Source: Actinomycetes bacterium (GTDB taxonomy: Bacteria > Actinomycetota > Acidimicrobiia > Acidimicrobiales > Palsa-688). From it: a stretch of DNA of 46,728 nt. The DNA lies in the NCBI GenBank assembly GCA_021809105.1, contig JAKBAM010000003.1, positions 67,154 through 113,881 on the forward strand, in the 5' to 3' direction. How positions within the stretch are numbered: the first letter of the stretch is position 1; every line of letters begins with the position of its first letter. The translations under genes were made by a program, and so were the position numbers. The notes under the pieces are model-generated. The model saw nothing but the letters and a program-made list of their open reading frames with translations. It ran no database searches and had not been told where the DNA came from. Positions 37,697 through 46,536 of this stretch are shown here, in pieces.

Positions 37697-38627
37697 AGGG
37701 TTGCTCCGATGGTGTCGTCGAGAGATCGAGGGCTTGGTCGAGGGCCTTGGACAAGGTGGTCAAACCGGCCTCGTCGGGGACCGCGATACGTGTCGTCGTG
37801 GGGAGCCCGAAGCTGGTGCAGTCCCGAACCACGACGGCGTGGGGGAGGAGGCGGTTCCTGAGGTCAGCGAATCCTTCGACCAGCACCCAGGGGCCGTGTC
37901 CGGCCCGGACGGTCAAGCCCCGCTCCTCGAGCTGGTCGACCAGTCGGGAGCGAAGAGCGGCAGTCGCCGCAGACCAGCCCGGGAGGTCGACCAGATCCAG
38001 CCACTCGGGGAGAGCGGCGGCCACCAGCCCGTTGACCGCCCAAGCCGGTTGCGCCCGGCGGAGGCGATCGAGGAGGTCGGTGTCGGCGGTGAGGACGTAG
38101 CCGGCGCGCAGGCCCGGACACGCCAACAGCTTGGTGAGCGAGCCGACGACCGCCGTGCCCTGCAGGTGGTCACCGCGCGTCCACGTCCCGGTGGCCAGGG
38201 GCCAGAAGGCCTCGTCCCACACCCCGGCTGATTCTCCGGGCTCTGCCAAGGTCCCGAGCGGGCTGCTGGGGTTGGAGCGCCACAGCGGGCCGCCGCTTCG
38301 AGGGTACAAGGAGAAGTCCGGCTCCTCGACCCGGCCCCCGATCTCTGCACCCAGCAGCGAGATGGCCTCTGCGCCCCCATTGGTCAGGAGGAGGTGCCCC
38401 GGGTCGACCCCCATCGCGCCCGCAAGCACCAAAGTGGCCGCCTCGGGGTCCGGATAGCGCGCCAGTGCGTCGAGATGACGGCCGACGAGCGGCTTGGGAT
38501 CGGGGGCAACAGGGCACAAGCTGGCGGACAGGTCCAGTACGTCGGCAGGGTTCAAGCCGAGCGCGGCGGCGACCCGAGCGCCGTCGCCACCGTGGGCCCC
38601 GGCCCCGGGCAGCATCCGGCTGGTCAT
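37686..38627 (-). CDS. cobD: L-threonine-O-3-phosphate decarboxylase-like PLP enzyme
   Basis: Makes (R)-1-amino-2-propanol phosphate, the linker of the nucleotide loop (Salmonella CobD; called CobC in the Pseudomonas scheme). The 313-residue protein is a HisC-like fold I enzyme: DLSASLCPVAP near the start, YPDPEAATL, LLLTNGGAEAISLL, the PLP lysine in GSLTKLLACPGLRAGYVL and a C-terminal Arg-containing TTTRIAVPD. It is somewhat shorter than usual. It overlaps cbiB by four bases and the cobT fusion by 11. An aminotransferase role such as HisC is less likely given the context. Confidence 0.87.
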   Translation of the reverse strand: MTSRMLPGAGAHGGDGARVAAALGLNPADVLDLSASLCPVAPDPKPLVGRHLDALARYPDPEAATLVLAGAMGVDPGHLLLTNGGAEAISLLGAEIGGRVEEPDFSLYPRSGGPLWRSNPSSPLGTLAEPGESAGVWDEAFWPLATGTWTRGDHLQGTAVVGSLTKLLACPGLRAGYVLTADTDLLDRLRRAQPAWAVNGLVAAALPEWLDLVDLPGWSAATAALRSRLVDQLEERGLTVRAGHGPWVLVEGFADLRNRLLPHAVVVRDCTSFGLPTTTRIAVPDEAGLTTLSKALDQALDLSTTPSEQPCDP

Positions 38628-39667
38628 CGGCCCCCCCGGCGGGCGGGCGGTGCCGGATAGTCGACCGGTGGGCGAGTGCCGGGCCTCTGGGATTGGCCTC
38701 GCGTGCTCAGGCCTGCGCGCACCCCGCCAAGACCTGCCCCGAGGGCGCCGAGGCCGACGGCCAGGGCAACGGTGACATCGCGCGCCAGCGCCCTGGCCCG
38801 GTCGATGTCGGCTGACGAGGGGGGGGCCCCGTTGCCCAGCACGCCCCGGGCCTCGGCGCGGTCGTCGTAGATGTTGGTGCCCCCGAGCCTCAGGTCGAGC
38901 GCGGCGGCGAACGCCGCCTCGATGATCCCGGCGTTGGGGGAGGGATGGGCCGGGGCGTCGCGGCGGACCGCGGCCCAGACGGCCCCCGCCCGGCGGGGCC
39001 TGACCAACGCCACCAAGAGCGCGCCGAGACGGGCTGGTACCAGGTTGGCGATGTCGTCGGCACGCGCCGACGCCCAGCCGAAACGGCAGTAGCGATCGCT
39101 ACGGTGCCCGACCATGGCGTCGAGGGTGTTCAGGGCGCGGTAGGCCCCAGCCCCCGCCGGTCCCGCGACCGTCGCCCAGACAGCCGGGGCGATGACCGCA
39201 TCCACCGTGTTCTCCGCCACCGATTCGACCACTGCACGCGCCACCTCGGCGCTGTCGAGGCTAGACGGGTCGCGCCCGACCAGTCCGGGCAACAGCCGGC
39301 GGGCCTCGACGACGTCGTCGTCGTCGAGTGCGGCGCGAACGGCGGCAGCGGCCCGGTCCAAGCTGCGACCACCCACGACGATTGCCACCATCACTGCGGT
39401 GGCCACAGACTGCCCCCATGGCAGGCTGCGACCGAGGGCGAGCAACGCCCCCCCGGTCCCGGCGCCCAACGCAGCACCGGAAGCGGCGTGGGCGGCGCCG
39501 CCGACGCGGCTGTCACGCCAGGCCATCTGCTCCCGCCGCGCCATCAGGGAGCCGAACCAGGCTACGGGATGTAGGGGGTCCGGCGGATCGCCCAGGATTC
39601 GGTCGAGGGCCAGCCCGGCTAGGACCCCCGGCGCGTCGGGCCATCCGAGGCCCCACCGGGTCAGCAT
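38624..39667 (-). CDS. cbiB: Adenosylcobinamide-phosphate synthase
   Basis: Membrane enzyme joining the aminopropanol phosphate to adenosylcobyric acid (CbiB; CobD in the Pseudomonas scheme). The 347 residues include several helices and family stretches: LDRILGDPPDPLHPVAWFG near the N-terminus, GRDPSSLD, VESVAENTVDAVIAP, YRALNTLDAMVGHR and HPSPNAGIIEAAFAAAL. A Gly/Arg/Pro-rich tail ends the protein. The start is an ATG five bases after the cobS stop. Confidence 0.94.
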   Translation of the reverse strand: MLTRWGLGWPDAPGVLAGLALDRILGDPPDPLHPVAWFGSLMARREQMAWRDSRVGGAAHAASGAALGAGTGGALLALGRSLPWGQSVATAVMVAIVVGGRSLDRAAAAVRAALDDDDVVEARRLLPGLVGRDPSSLDSAEVARAVVESVAENTVDAVIAPAVWATVAGPAGAGAYRALNTLDAMVGHRSDRYCRFGWASARADDIANLVPARLGALLVALVRPRRAGAVWAAVRRDAPAHPSPNAGIIEAAFAAALDLRLGGTNIYDDRAEARGVLGNGAPPSSADIDRARALARDVTVALAVGLGALGAGLGGVRAGLSTRGQSQRPGTRPPVDYPAPPARRGGR

Positions 39668-39671
39668 CGGG

Positions 39672-40385
39672 TCACCACCGGACAGCAGCGACGAGCAGGG
39701 CGACGGTCTCGCCTACCACCGCGGCGGCTCCGAGAACGTCACCGGTGTAGCCGCCGATGCGAGATCGGGCCAGGCCGCCGAGAGCGCTGCCCGCCACCAG
39801 CAGCCCGGCGATGCCTGCGATGCCGGCGCCCCCCCTGGCGATCCCAGCCAGGGCCGCGCCCGCCGCCACGCCGAGGGCGCCGATGCCGGCGGTGATCCGG
39901 CGGTCGTCGCCTAGGAAGGCACTCGCCAGGCCGGCCGGCCGAGCGTAGGGAAGGGCGACGGTGCCGAGCAGCATGAGCGACCGCGACGCGCACCACACGC
40001 CCGCCACGAGAGCCACCTCCGGGCGAAGGGAAGCAAGCGCCGCGAACCGGGCCAACAGCACCGCTGCGGTGGCTGCCAGCCCGAAAGCGCCGACGTCCGG
40101 TTGGGCCATCACCTCCAACCGTCGCGTCCGAGACAGGTGAGGCAGCAGCCCGTCAGCGCTATCGGCCAAGCCGTCGAGGTGCAGCAAGCCGGTCACCACC
40201 AAGTCGGCAGTCACTGCCAGTGCCGCCGGCACCAGCGGGCCCCGCCAGGCGCGGGCCGATCCCCACCACACCACACCCACCACCCCGCCCAGAGCGGCAC
40301 CCACGAGTGGAAACCACCGGAAGGTGGTGCGCCCAGGTGTCGCCGCTCCTCCGAAGGGTGTGAGGAACGCCACCGCCGCCCGCAT
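39672..40385 (-). CDS. cobS: Cobalamin synthase (adenosylcobinamide-GDP ribazoletransferase)
   Basis: Membrane enzyme for the last assembly step, joining AdoCbi-GDP with alpha-ribazole or its phosphate. The 237 residues contain the signature HLDGLADSADGL (metal-binding Asp residues) and several Ala/Gly-rich helices, ending GGYTGDVLGAAAVVGE. The start ATG is preceded by a strong GGGGAGG ribosome site and directly abuts the cobU stop. If the HAD domain of the CobT fusion removes phosphate, CobS would receive alpha-ribazole. Confidence 0.95.
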   Translation of the reverse strand: MRAAVAFLTPFGGAATPGRTTFRWFPLVGAALGGVVGVVWWGSARAWRGPLVPAALAVTADLVVTGLLHLDGLADSADGLLPHLSRTRRLEVMAQPDVGAFGLAATAAVLLARFAALASLRPEVALVAGVWCASRSLMLLGTVALPYARPAGLASAFLGDDRRITAGIGALGVAAGAALAGIARGGAGIAGIAGLLVAGSALGGLARSRIGGYTGDVLGAAAVVGETVALLVAAVRW

Positions 40386-40913
40386 TTATCGCCTCCCCTG
40401 CGGCCGGCTCGAAGCGGGTGCCAGCTCCAGCAGCCTGCCCGCGACCACCAGCACCACCCGGTCGGCTGCTCCCGCCACTGCCTGATTGACGTCGCCGAGC
40501 GCATCCACGAAGCGCCGACCGACCGCGGTCGGAGGGTGCACGGACAGGCCCACCTCCTCGGACACCACGATGGTGTCCCAGGCCCGCCCCGCCAACGCGG
40601 CCGCCAGGAGGCCGCCGTCGGGATCGAGATCCGGGTGGGCGGCCACCCAGGTCCCCAAGCTATCGAGCAGCGCGACGCCTGTGATCGACCCCAGCGACTC
40701 AACGAGAGCGGCGCCGGAGACCTCGAGGGTGGACCAGCCCACCGGCCGGCGGGCACGGTGGCGGGCGATGCGCAACGCCATCTCTTCGTCGGTGGCGACC
40801 CCCGTCGCCACATAGGTGACCGGCACGCCGGTCGCGGCCGCGTCGGAGGCCATGCGCTCGGCCACCGCCGACTTGCCGGAGCGGGTCCCCCCGAGGACCA
40901 AGGTCAGGGTCAC
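40386..40913 (-). CDS. cobU: Adenosylcobinamide kinase / guanylyltransferase
   Basis: Bifunctional nucleotide-loop enzyme (CobU/CobP) that phosphorylates adenosylcobinamide and adds GMP. The 175-residue protein has the P-loop GGTRSGKS, the segment VTYVATGVATDEEMALRIARHRARRP with the guanylylated His region, LLDSLGTWVA and VSEEVGLSVHPP near the end. Length matches the family. The start overlaps the end of the chelatase gene by four bases. Confidence 0.95.
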   Translation of the reverse strand: MTLTLVLGGTRSGKSAVAERMASDAAATGVPVTYVATGVATDEEMALRIARHRARRPVGWSTLEVSGAALVESLGSITGVALLDSLGTWVAAHPDLDPDGGLLAAALAGRAWDTIVVSEEVGLSVHPPTAVGRRFVDALGDVNQAVAGAADRVVLVVAGRLLELAPASSRPQGRR

Positions 40914-42832
40914 GGCCGGGGCAGCGAGTCGGTCAGCCGCTCGCGGATCGCTCTCTCCACGGCCCTGCCATCAGCCGAGCCCTCGATCTCGTCGAGGGCT
41001 ACATGGTCGGCGCCAAGCGTTCGGGCCAGGGCCTGTGCCAGGCCCAACCGGGTGGGACCGGTCTCGGCGTCGAGCACGAGGGTGCGGGTGCGGGTTGCTG
41101 CCAACTCGGCGGCTGCGGCCTGCGCCGCAGCCAGCGGATCGGCCTCATCCCCGGTGGCTCGGCCGTCGGTGATGAGCACTGCCACCGGCTCGGGGCCACC
41201 GCCGCGCCGGCTGGCCCGGACCATCGCCGTGACCGCCCGCAGCCCGGCGGCCAACGGGGTCCTACCGCCGGTTGGGATGCCTTGAAGGCGGGCCCGGGCG
41301 ATCTCCACAGAACCCGTGGGCCGCAGGACGACCTCCGCGCCCTCCCCCCTGAAGGCGATCAACGCCACCCGGTCCCGCCGGCGGTATGCGTCACCAAGCA
41401 GGCCGATCGCCGCCGTCCTGGCTGCGTCCAGGCGGTGTCGGGCCGCCATCGACCCAGAGGCGTCAACGGCCAGGATGACCAGGCAGGAGCGGCGTTGCTC
41501 CGCCTCCGCGGCGCGTAGGTCCGCCATGGCGACCCGCGCGGCCGGACTGCCATCAGGAGCTACGCGGCCGGCGTCGGCCAGAGCGGTGGCGGCGGCCGCC
41601 AGCCGCTGGTCGGGCCGCTCGTAGGCGACCGTCCGGATGGCTCGTCCCCTCGGGCCGGCAGCGGCTGCCCCTCTTCCCGCTGCGCTGTCGGTCCGGCTGG
41701 CCGCAGGCAGCACCAGCCGCAGGGGATGGTCTTGCGACGACGGTTCAGGGGCGGGGGGAAGGGCTGGCGCTACGGCATCGGGGGCGCCTGGCGGCTGATC
41801 CTCGGGGGGCTGGCCTTCGGGAAGGGAATCGGCCGGCGCAGGACTCGGATCGTCGGACAGGGCTTCTCTGGGGGCGGGGGCCGGGGCCGGGGCCGGGGCG
41901 GCCGGCGGGGGCAAAGCGTCGTCCAAGGCATCGGCCAGCTCCCGGTCGTCCATGCCAGGGGGGTCGAAAGGATCGCGCCGCCGCCGGTGGGCCAGCACCA
42001 TCGCCGCGACCCTACGCAGGTCCTCGGGGTCGGTCTCGCTCCGCCCCTCCCAGCCGGCGAGAGCCGCGGCGGCCCGGCACAGCGACAGGTCGGCCCGCAA
42101 CCCCTCGGCGCCTACCGCTACGGAAAGCCGGGCGGCGGCGTCGACGGTGGCGTCGGTCAGGGGTGCAGGCAACGTGGACGCGAGGCGTTCGCGGAGAGCC
42201 CGGTCCGACGCGTCGGCGCCGTCAGAGATCGACCCGTCCCGTTCGAGGCCGATCTGGCGGCGGACGATCGACGCGCGGGTGGCCGGATCGGTGGGTGAGT
42301 GGACCTCGACGCACAGCCCGAAGCGGTCGAGCAGCTGGGGACGCAGCTCGCCCTCCTCGGGGTTCATCGAGCCGACCAGCACGAACCGGGCCGGGTGAGC
42401 TTCGGATATGCCGTCGCGCTCCACGCGGTTGATGCCGGCGACGGCCACATCGAGGAGGCTGTCCACCAGGTGGTCCGCCAGCAGGTTTATCTCGTCCACG
42501 TACAGGACGCCGCCGTGGGCGGCGGCCAGCAGACCTTTCCGGAAGGCATGGCGGCGGTCGCCGAGCAGGGCGGCCACATCCACGGCACCCACGACGCGGT
42601 CCTCGGTCGCGCCGAGCGGCAGCTCCACAAAAGGAGCCCCCTCCGCCAGCAGCGACGCCAGGCCACGGGCCAGGGTGGTCTTCGCCGAACCCTTGTCCCC
42701 CCGCAGCAACACCCCGCCGAGGTGGGGTTCCACCGCCGCCAGGATCAGGGCCAGCTTGGCGTCCTCCTGCCCTACGACCTCCGAGAAGCGAAGGTGCGAG
42801 GCGCCCCTTTCCCCAACCTCTCCGGCCGTCAC
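40910..42832 (-). CDS. Fused ChlI/ChlD (BchI-BchD type) cobalt chelatase ATPase subunit
   Basis: Motor subunit working with CobN to insert cobalt. The frame is open upstream through cobN, but GTG 42832 overlaps the cobN stop and gives 640 residues. The AAA+ domain (about 15-330) has Walker A GDKGSAKT (45-52), VLYVDEINLLADHLVDSLLD and the arginine-finger region QLLDRFGLCVEV. A Pro/Ala/Asp-rich linker follows. The C-terminal von Willebrand A domain has the MIDAS motif DASGSM and TDGRAT. Fusion of I and D halves is common in actinobacterial chelatases paired with CobN. Confidence 0.92.
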   Translation of the reverse strand: MTAGEVGERGASHLRFSEVVGQEDAKLALILAAVEPHLGGVLLRGDKGSAKTTLARGLASLLAEGAPFVELPLGATEDRVVGAVDVAALLGDRRHAFRKGLLAAAHGGVLYVDEINLLADHLVDSLLDVAVAGINRVERDGISEAHPARFVLVGSMNPEEGELRPQLLDRFGLCVEVHSPTDPATRASIVRRQIGLERDGSISDGADASDRALRERLASTLPAPLTDATVDAAARLSVAVGAEGLRADLSLCRAAAALAGWEGRSETDPEDLRRVAAMVLAHRRRRDPFDPPGMDDRELADALDDALPPPAAPAPAPAPAPREALSDDPSPAPADSLPEGQPPEDQPPGAPDAVAPALPPAPEPSSQDHPLRLVLPAASRTDSAAGRGAAAAGPRGRAIRTVAYERPDQRLAAAATALADAGRVAPDGSPAARVAMADLRAAEAEQRRSCLVILAVDASGSMAARHRLDAARTAAIGLLGDAYRRRDRVALIAFRGEGAEVVLRPTGSVEIARARLQGIPTGGRTPLAAGLRAVTAMVRASRRGGGPEPVAVLITDGRATGDEADPLAAAQAAAAELAATRTRTLVLDAETGPTRLGLAQALARTLGADHVALDEIEGSADGRAVERAIRERLTDSLPRP

Positions 42833-45800
42833 CGTGATTCCTCCCACCCCTCGGCCTCGAGCAACGCCTTCCTCAGCACGTCGGCTCGCTCGTGGTCGGG
42901 CTTCCACCGGCCCCGGCTCTCGGCCTCGAGGAGGCGCTCGACGATCGAGCGGAGCGCCCACGGGTTGGAGGCCTCGAAGAAGTCCCGGATGGCCGGGTCG
43001 GCGACGTAGGCGTCGGTGACCCGCTCGTACATCCACTGCTCCGCGACGTGAGCCGTCACGTCGTAGCCGAAGAGGTAGTCGACAGTGGCCGCCATCTCGA
43101 AGGCGCCCTTGTAGCCATGGCGCTGCATGGCCCCCAGCCACTTCGGGTTGAGGACCCGGGTTCGCACGACCCGAGCCGCCTCTTCCGCCAGCGAGCGCAC
43201 TACGGGGCGGGCGGGGTCGGAGGAGTCGCCCAACCAGGCTTTCGGGTCCCGCCCGGTCAGCGAGCGGATCGTGGCCACCATCCCCCCATGCTCCTGGAAA
43301 TAGTCGTCGGAGTCGAAGATGTCGTGTTCGCGGTTGTCCTGGTTCTTGACGGCCACGTCGATGGCGGCGAATCGGCGCTTCATGGCATCGGTGGCTGGGA
43401 CACCGAACCCGCGGCGGCCATATGACCAGCCCGACCACGCGATGTAGACAGCAGCCAGATCCTCGTCTGAGCGCCAGTCCCTGGTCTCCAAGAGGTCGAG
43501 GATGCCGGCTCCGTAGCTACCCGGCGTCGGCCCGAACACCCGCGGGTCCTCCCCGCCGTGCCTCCTGACGGCGTTGCGTTCGTCGGGTTCGTCCAGGGAC
43601 GCGACCATCGCCACCGCGTCGTCGAGCAGCTCCACCAGCCCGGGAAAGGCGTCGCGGAAAAAGCCGGAAATGCGCAGGGTCACGTCGACGCGAGGCCGTC
43701 CCAGCTCCTCGAGGGGGACGGGCTCCACACCGACGACGCGGCGTGTGGCCGGCTCCCACGCCGGTCGGACCCCGAGCAGCGCAAGCGCCTCGGCCACATC
43801 GTCGCCCTGGGTCCTCATCGCCGCGGTACCCCAGAGCACCAGCCCGACCGTCTCGGGATAGCAGCCCTCTTCCTCCAGGTGGCGGGCCAGGACCTCGGCG
43901 GCCAGCTTCTGGCCCACCTCCCAGGAGAGCTCCGTGGGGAGGGCCTTCGGGTCGACGGAGTAGAAGTTGCGTCCCGTCGGCAGCACGTGGGCGCAGCCCC
44001 TGGTCAGCGCCCCCGACGGGCCGGCGGGCACGTACCGGCCTTCCAGGCCGGCCAGGAGGTGGTCGACCTCGTCGGTCGCCCGGCGCAAGTTGGGGACCAG
44101 CCAGTCGCAGATCCAGCGCAGGACCTCCCGCTGGCTCTCGCCCCATGGGCCGCCGTCCGGGCACGCTGCGGGAAGCGTCCACCGGTTGGCGGCGACCGCC
44201 TCCAGCCACCCCCGGGCTGTCGCCTCGACGTCGTCGAGCTGGAGCGGGTCGTCGGCGTCGAGGCCGAGGGCGGCGGCCGCCTCGGACCGAAGCGACGGGA
44301 TGCGGCCGTGGCGAAGGCGGGTGATCACCAGGACGAGGTCGAGGAGCACGTCGTTGGCAGGGGCGTCGCCCAAGGTGTGGAGACCGCCGCGGATCTGGGC
44401 ATCCTTCAAGCTGCACAGGTAGCCGTCGACCTCCAGGATCACCTCGTCGAACGTGTCGTCGAGGTCGACGTTTGTGAGGCCCAGGTCCTGATCGATGGCG
44501 GCGGTGCGCAGCAGCTCCCAGATCCGCTCCCGAAGCGCAGGCAGCTTGGAGGGGTCCATGGTCTGCAGCAGCGCGTACTCGTCGAACAGCTGCTCCAAGC
44601 GGGCCAGGTCGTCGTAGGTGTCAGCCCTCGTCATCGGCGGTAGGAGGTGGTCGATGACCACGGCGTGGGCCCGCCGCTTGGCCTGGGTCCCCTCGCCCGG
44701 ATCGTTGACGACGAAGGGGTAGAACAACGGCAGGTCCCCGAGAGCGGCGTCGGGCCAGCACCCTGCCGAGAGCCCGACGGCCTTGCCCGGCAGCCACTCG
44801 AGGGTCCCGTGCTTGCCCAGGTGCACCACCGCGTCGGCACCCCACACATCCTCCAGCCAGCGGTAGAAGGCCAGGTAATGGTGGGCCGGCGGGAGTGCAG
44901 GCGAGTGGTAGACCGCGACCGGGTCGTCGCCGTAGCCGCGTGGGGGTTGGATGGCGATGAGCACGTTGCCCACCTCTATCCCACTGAAGACCAGGTCCCC
45001 GTCGTGGACCCGGTGCGCCCCGGGAGCCGGTCCCCATGCCGCCTCCAGCTCTTCCCTGGCATCGGAGGGCAGCGTCGCGAACCACTCGCTGTAGCGCTCG
45101 CCGGCGAGGCGGCCGACCGCCTGGCCGAGCTGTGGCCCCGTCAGGCTCTCGGCCTCGTAGGTCAACCCGTCCGCCAGCCTGCTCATCAGTGTGTCGCCGT
45201 CGGACGGACGGTCCTCGACGCGATAGCCGGCCGCTGCCAGCGCGTCGAGCAGGACGAGGGCACTCGCCGGTGTGTCCAGCCCGACCGCGTTGCCGAGCCG
45301 GCTGCGACGGGTCGGGTAGGCGGAGAGGACGATCGCCACCCGGCGCTCCTCAACCGGCCGGATCCCCAGGCGGGCGTGGCGCAGCGCCAGACCGGCGACA
45401 CGCTCGACCCGATCGGGGACCGATCGGTAGGCCCGCACCGCCGTGCCCAGATCGTCGCCGTCGTCGACCACCTCGTTGAAGGCAAACGCCGGGGCGATGA
45501 TCCGTCCGTCCAGCTCCGGGATGGCCACGCCCGACGTCACGTCGTAGGGGCCGAGGCCGGCGTCCGATGCCCCCCAGTCCTCCCGGGAGCGCCCGGCGCT
45601 GGGAGCCTGGATAACCGGGATGTCCAACTCGCTCAAGCGGGCCACGTCCCACCCCTCGCCGTCCATCCCGCCGGCGCCGCCCGGTGTGCCGGCGCCGGCG
45701 GCGGCGCCCCCCGCCGCCAGCACGGTCGTGATCAGCACCCGGGCGCCGGATGCCCGCAACTCATCGATCACCGGCTGGCTGCTTTCGTCACGCAGGGAGT

Positions 45801-46536
45801 AGCACCAGAGGGCTAAGGGCCGGCCGCCCTTCTCCTCCACTGCGTCGCACAGGTCGTCGACGAACTGCGTGTTCCCGGCCACCAGGTGGGCGCGGTAGAA
45901 GACGATGCCGACAACGGGGCGATCGTGTGCTTCGTCCTCGCCGCCTCCTACGCCGGCGCTCCTCACGCCCGCGGCACCCACGCCGGCGCCCGTCACGCCG
46001 GCACCCACGCCGGCGCCCGTCACGCCGGCACCCACGCCGGCACCCACGCCGGCGCCCGTCACGCCGGCAGGGCCCGCCAGCGGCGCCGGTCGGCGCCAGA
46101 CCCCGAAGGCAGGTACCGGTGCCGGTGCCTCGAAACCCCAGCCCCCGAAGCACACGGTGTCAGCGACGAAGCGAAGCAGATGCTCGAAGTTCGCCGGGCC
46201 GCCGTGGACCAAGTAGGCGAACGCCTCGGTGACCGTGGCGCTCGGAGCGGTGGACAGAGCAGCCAACTCGGCATCGGGCACGGCCTCGCCGGAGAACGCC
46301 AGCAGAGGTATGCCCCGCTCCTGGCACTCGGCCCGCAGGCGGTCGAAACCGTCCTTCCACGCCCGCCGGCCGCCCAGCAGCCGCACCAGCACGGCCCGGA
46401 CCCCGTCGAGGTCGCCGATCGGGTCGGGAGCCCACGTGGTCGTGGCTGTCACGGCCGGGAACCCGGCCGGCAGGCCCTCGACCGCCGTGCGCAACGCCAG
46501 GATCTCGGTGTCGGTGGTGAGGATGAGCTTGATCAT
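42829..46536 (-). CDS. cobN: Cobaltochelatase large subunit CobN
   Basis: ATP-dependent cobalt insertion into hydrogenobyrinic acid a,c-diamide, with the ChlI/D motor. The 1235-residue product is full length, with family stretches AVYHSPALPPAHHYLAFYRWL, HLGKHGTLEWLPGKAVGLS, LPTGRNFYSVDPKALPT, VGLVLWGTAAMRTQGDDVAEALALLG and LNPKWLGAMQRHGYKGAFEMA. Oddity: residues about 154-200 are a Gly/Val/Ala/Thr repeat inserted between the N-terminal domain and the rest. The ATG has a GGAGGG ribosome site and overlaps the upstream FhuF-like stop. Confidence 0.95.
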   Translation of the reverse strand: MIKLILTTDTEILALRTAVEGLPAGFPAVTATTTWAPDPIGDLDGVRAVLVRLLGGRRAWKDGFDRLRAECQERGIPLLAFSGEAVPDAELAALSTAPSATVTEAFAYLVHGGPANFEHLLRFVADTVCFGGWGFEAPAPVPAFGVWRRPAPLAGPAGVTGAGVGAGVGAGVTGAGVGAGVTGAGVGAAGVRSAGVGGGEDEAHDRPVVGIVFYRAHLVAGNTQFVDDLCDAVEEKGGRPLALWCYSLRDESSQPVIDELRASGARVLITTVLAAGGAAAGAGTPGGAGGMDGEGWDVARLSELDIPVIQAPSAGRSREDWGASDAGLGPYDVTSGVAIPELDGRIIAPAFAFNEVVDDGDDLGTAVRAYRSVPDRVERVAGLALRHARLGIRPVEERRVAIVLSAYPTRRSRLGNAVGLDTPASALVLLDALAAAGYRVEDRPSDGDTLMSRLADGLTYEAESLTGPQLGQAVGRLAGERYSEWFATLPSDAREELEAAWGPAPGAHRVHDGDLVFSGIEVGNVLIAIQPPRGYGDDPVAVYHSPALPPAHHYLAFYRWLEDVWGADAVVHLGKHGTLEWLPGKAVGLSAGCWPDAALGDLPLFYPFVVNDPGEGTQAKRRAHAVVIDHLLPPMTRADTYDDLARLEQLFDEYALLQTMDPSKLPALRERIWELLRTAAIDQDLGLTNVDLDDTFDEVILEVDGYLCSLKDAQIRGGLHTLGDAPANDVLLDLVLVITRLRHGRIPSLRSEAAAALGLDADDPLQLDDVEATARGWLEAVAANRWTLPAACPDGGPWGESQREVLRWICDWLVPNLRRATDEVDHLLAGLEGRYVPAGPSGALTRGCAHVLPTGRNFYSVDPKALPTELSWEVGQKLAAEVLARHLEEEGCYPETVGLVLWGTAAMRTQGDDVAEALALLGVRPAWEPATRRVVGVEPVPLEELGRPRVDVTLRISGFFRDAFPGLVELLDDAVAMVASLDEPDERNAVRRHGGEDPRVFGPTPGSYGAGILDLLETRDWRSDEDLAAVYIAWSGWSYGRRGFGVPATDAMKRRFAAIDVAVKNQDNREHDIFDSDDYFQEHGGMVATIRSLTGRDPKAWLGDSSDPARPVVRSLAEEAARVVRTRVLNPKWLGAMQRHGYKGAFEMAATVDYLFGYDVTAHVAEQWMYERVTDAYVADPAIRDFFEASNPWALRSIVERLLEAESRGRWKPDHERADVLRKALLEAEGWEESR
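45952..46068 (-). repeat. In-frame minisatellite within cobN
   Basis: Degenerate tandem units built from GCCGGCGCCCGTCACGCCGG and CACCCACGCCGG (plus-strand reading) encode GVTGAGVGA three times with a GVGA interruption, on the minus strand. The main unit is 27 bases. The block keeps frame and codes for a flexible low-complexity segment. Confidence 0.85.

Noticed and set aside
42833..43438. Upstream 202 codons of the open frame containing the chelatase ATPase
   Set aside because: They overlap the cobN coding sequence and lack domain features; GTG 42832 overlaps the cobN stop in the usual operon manner.
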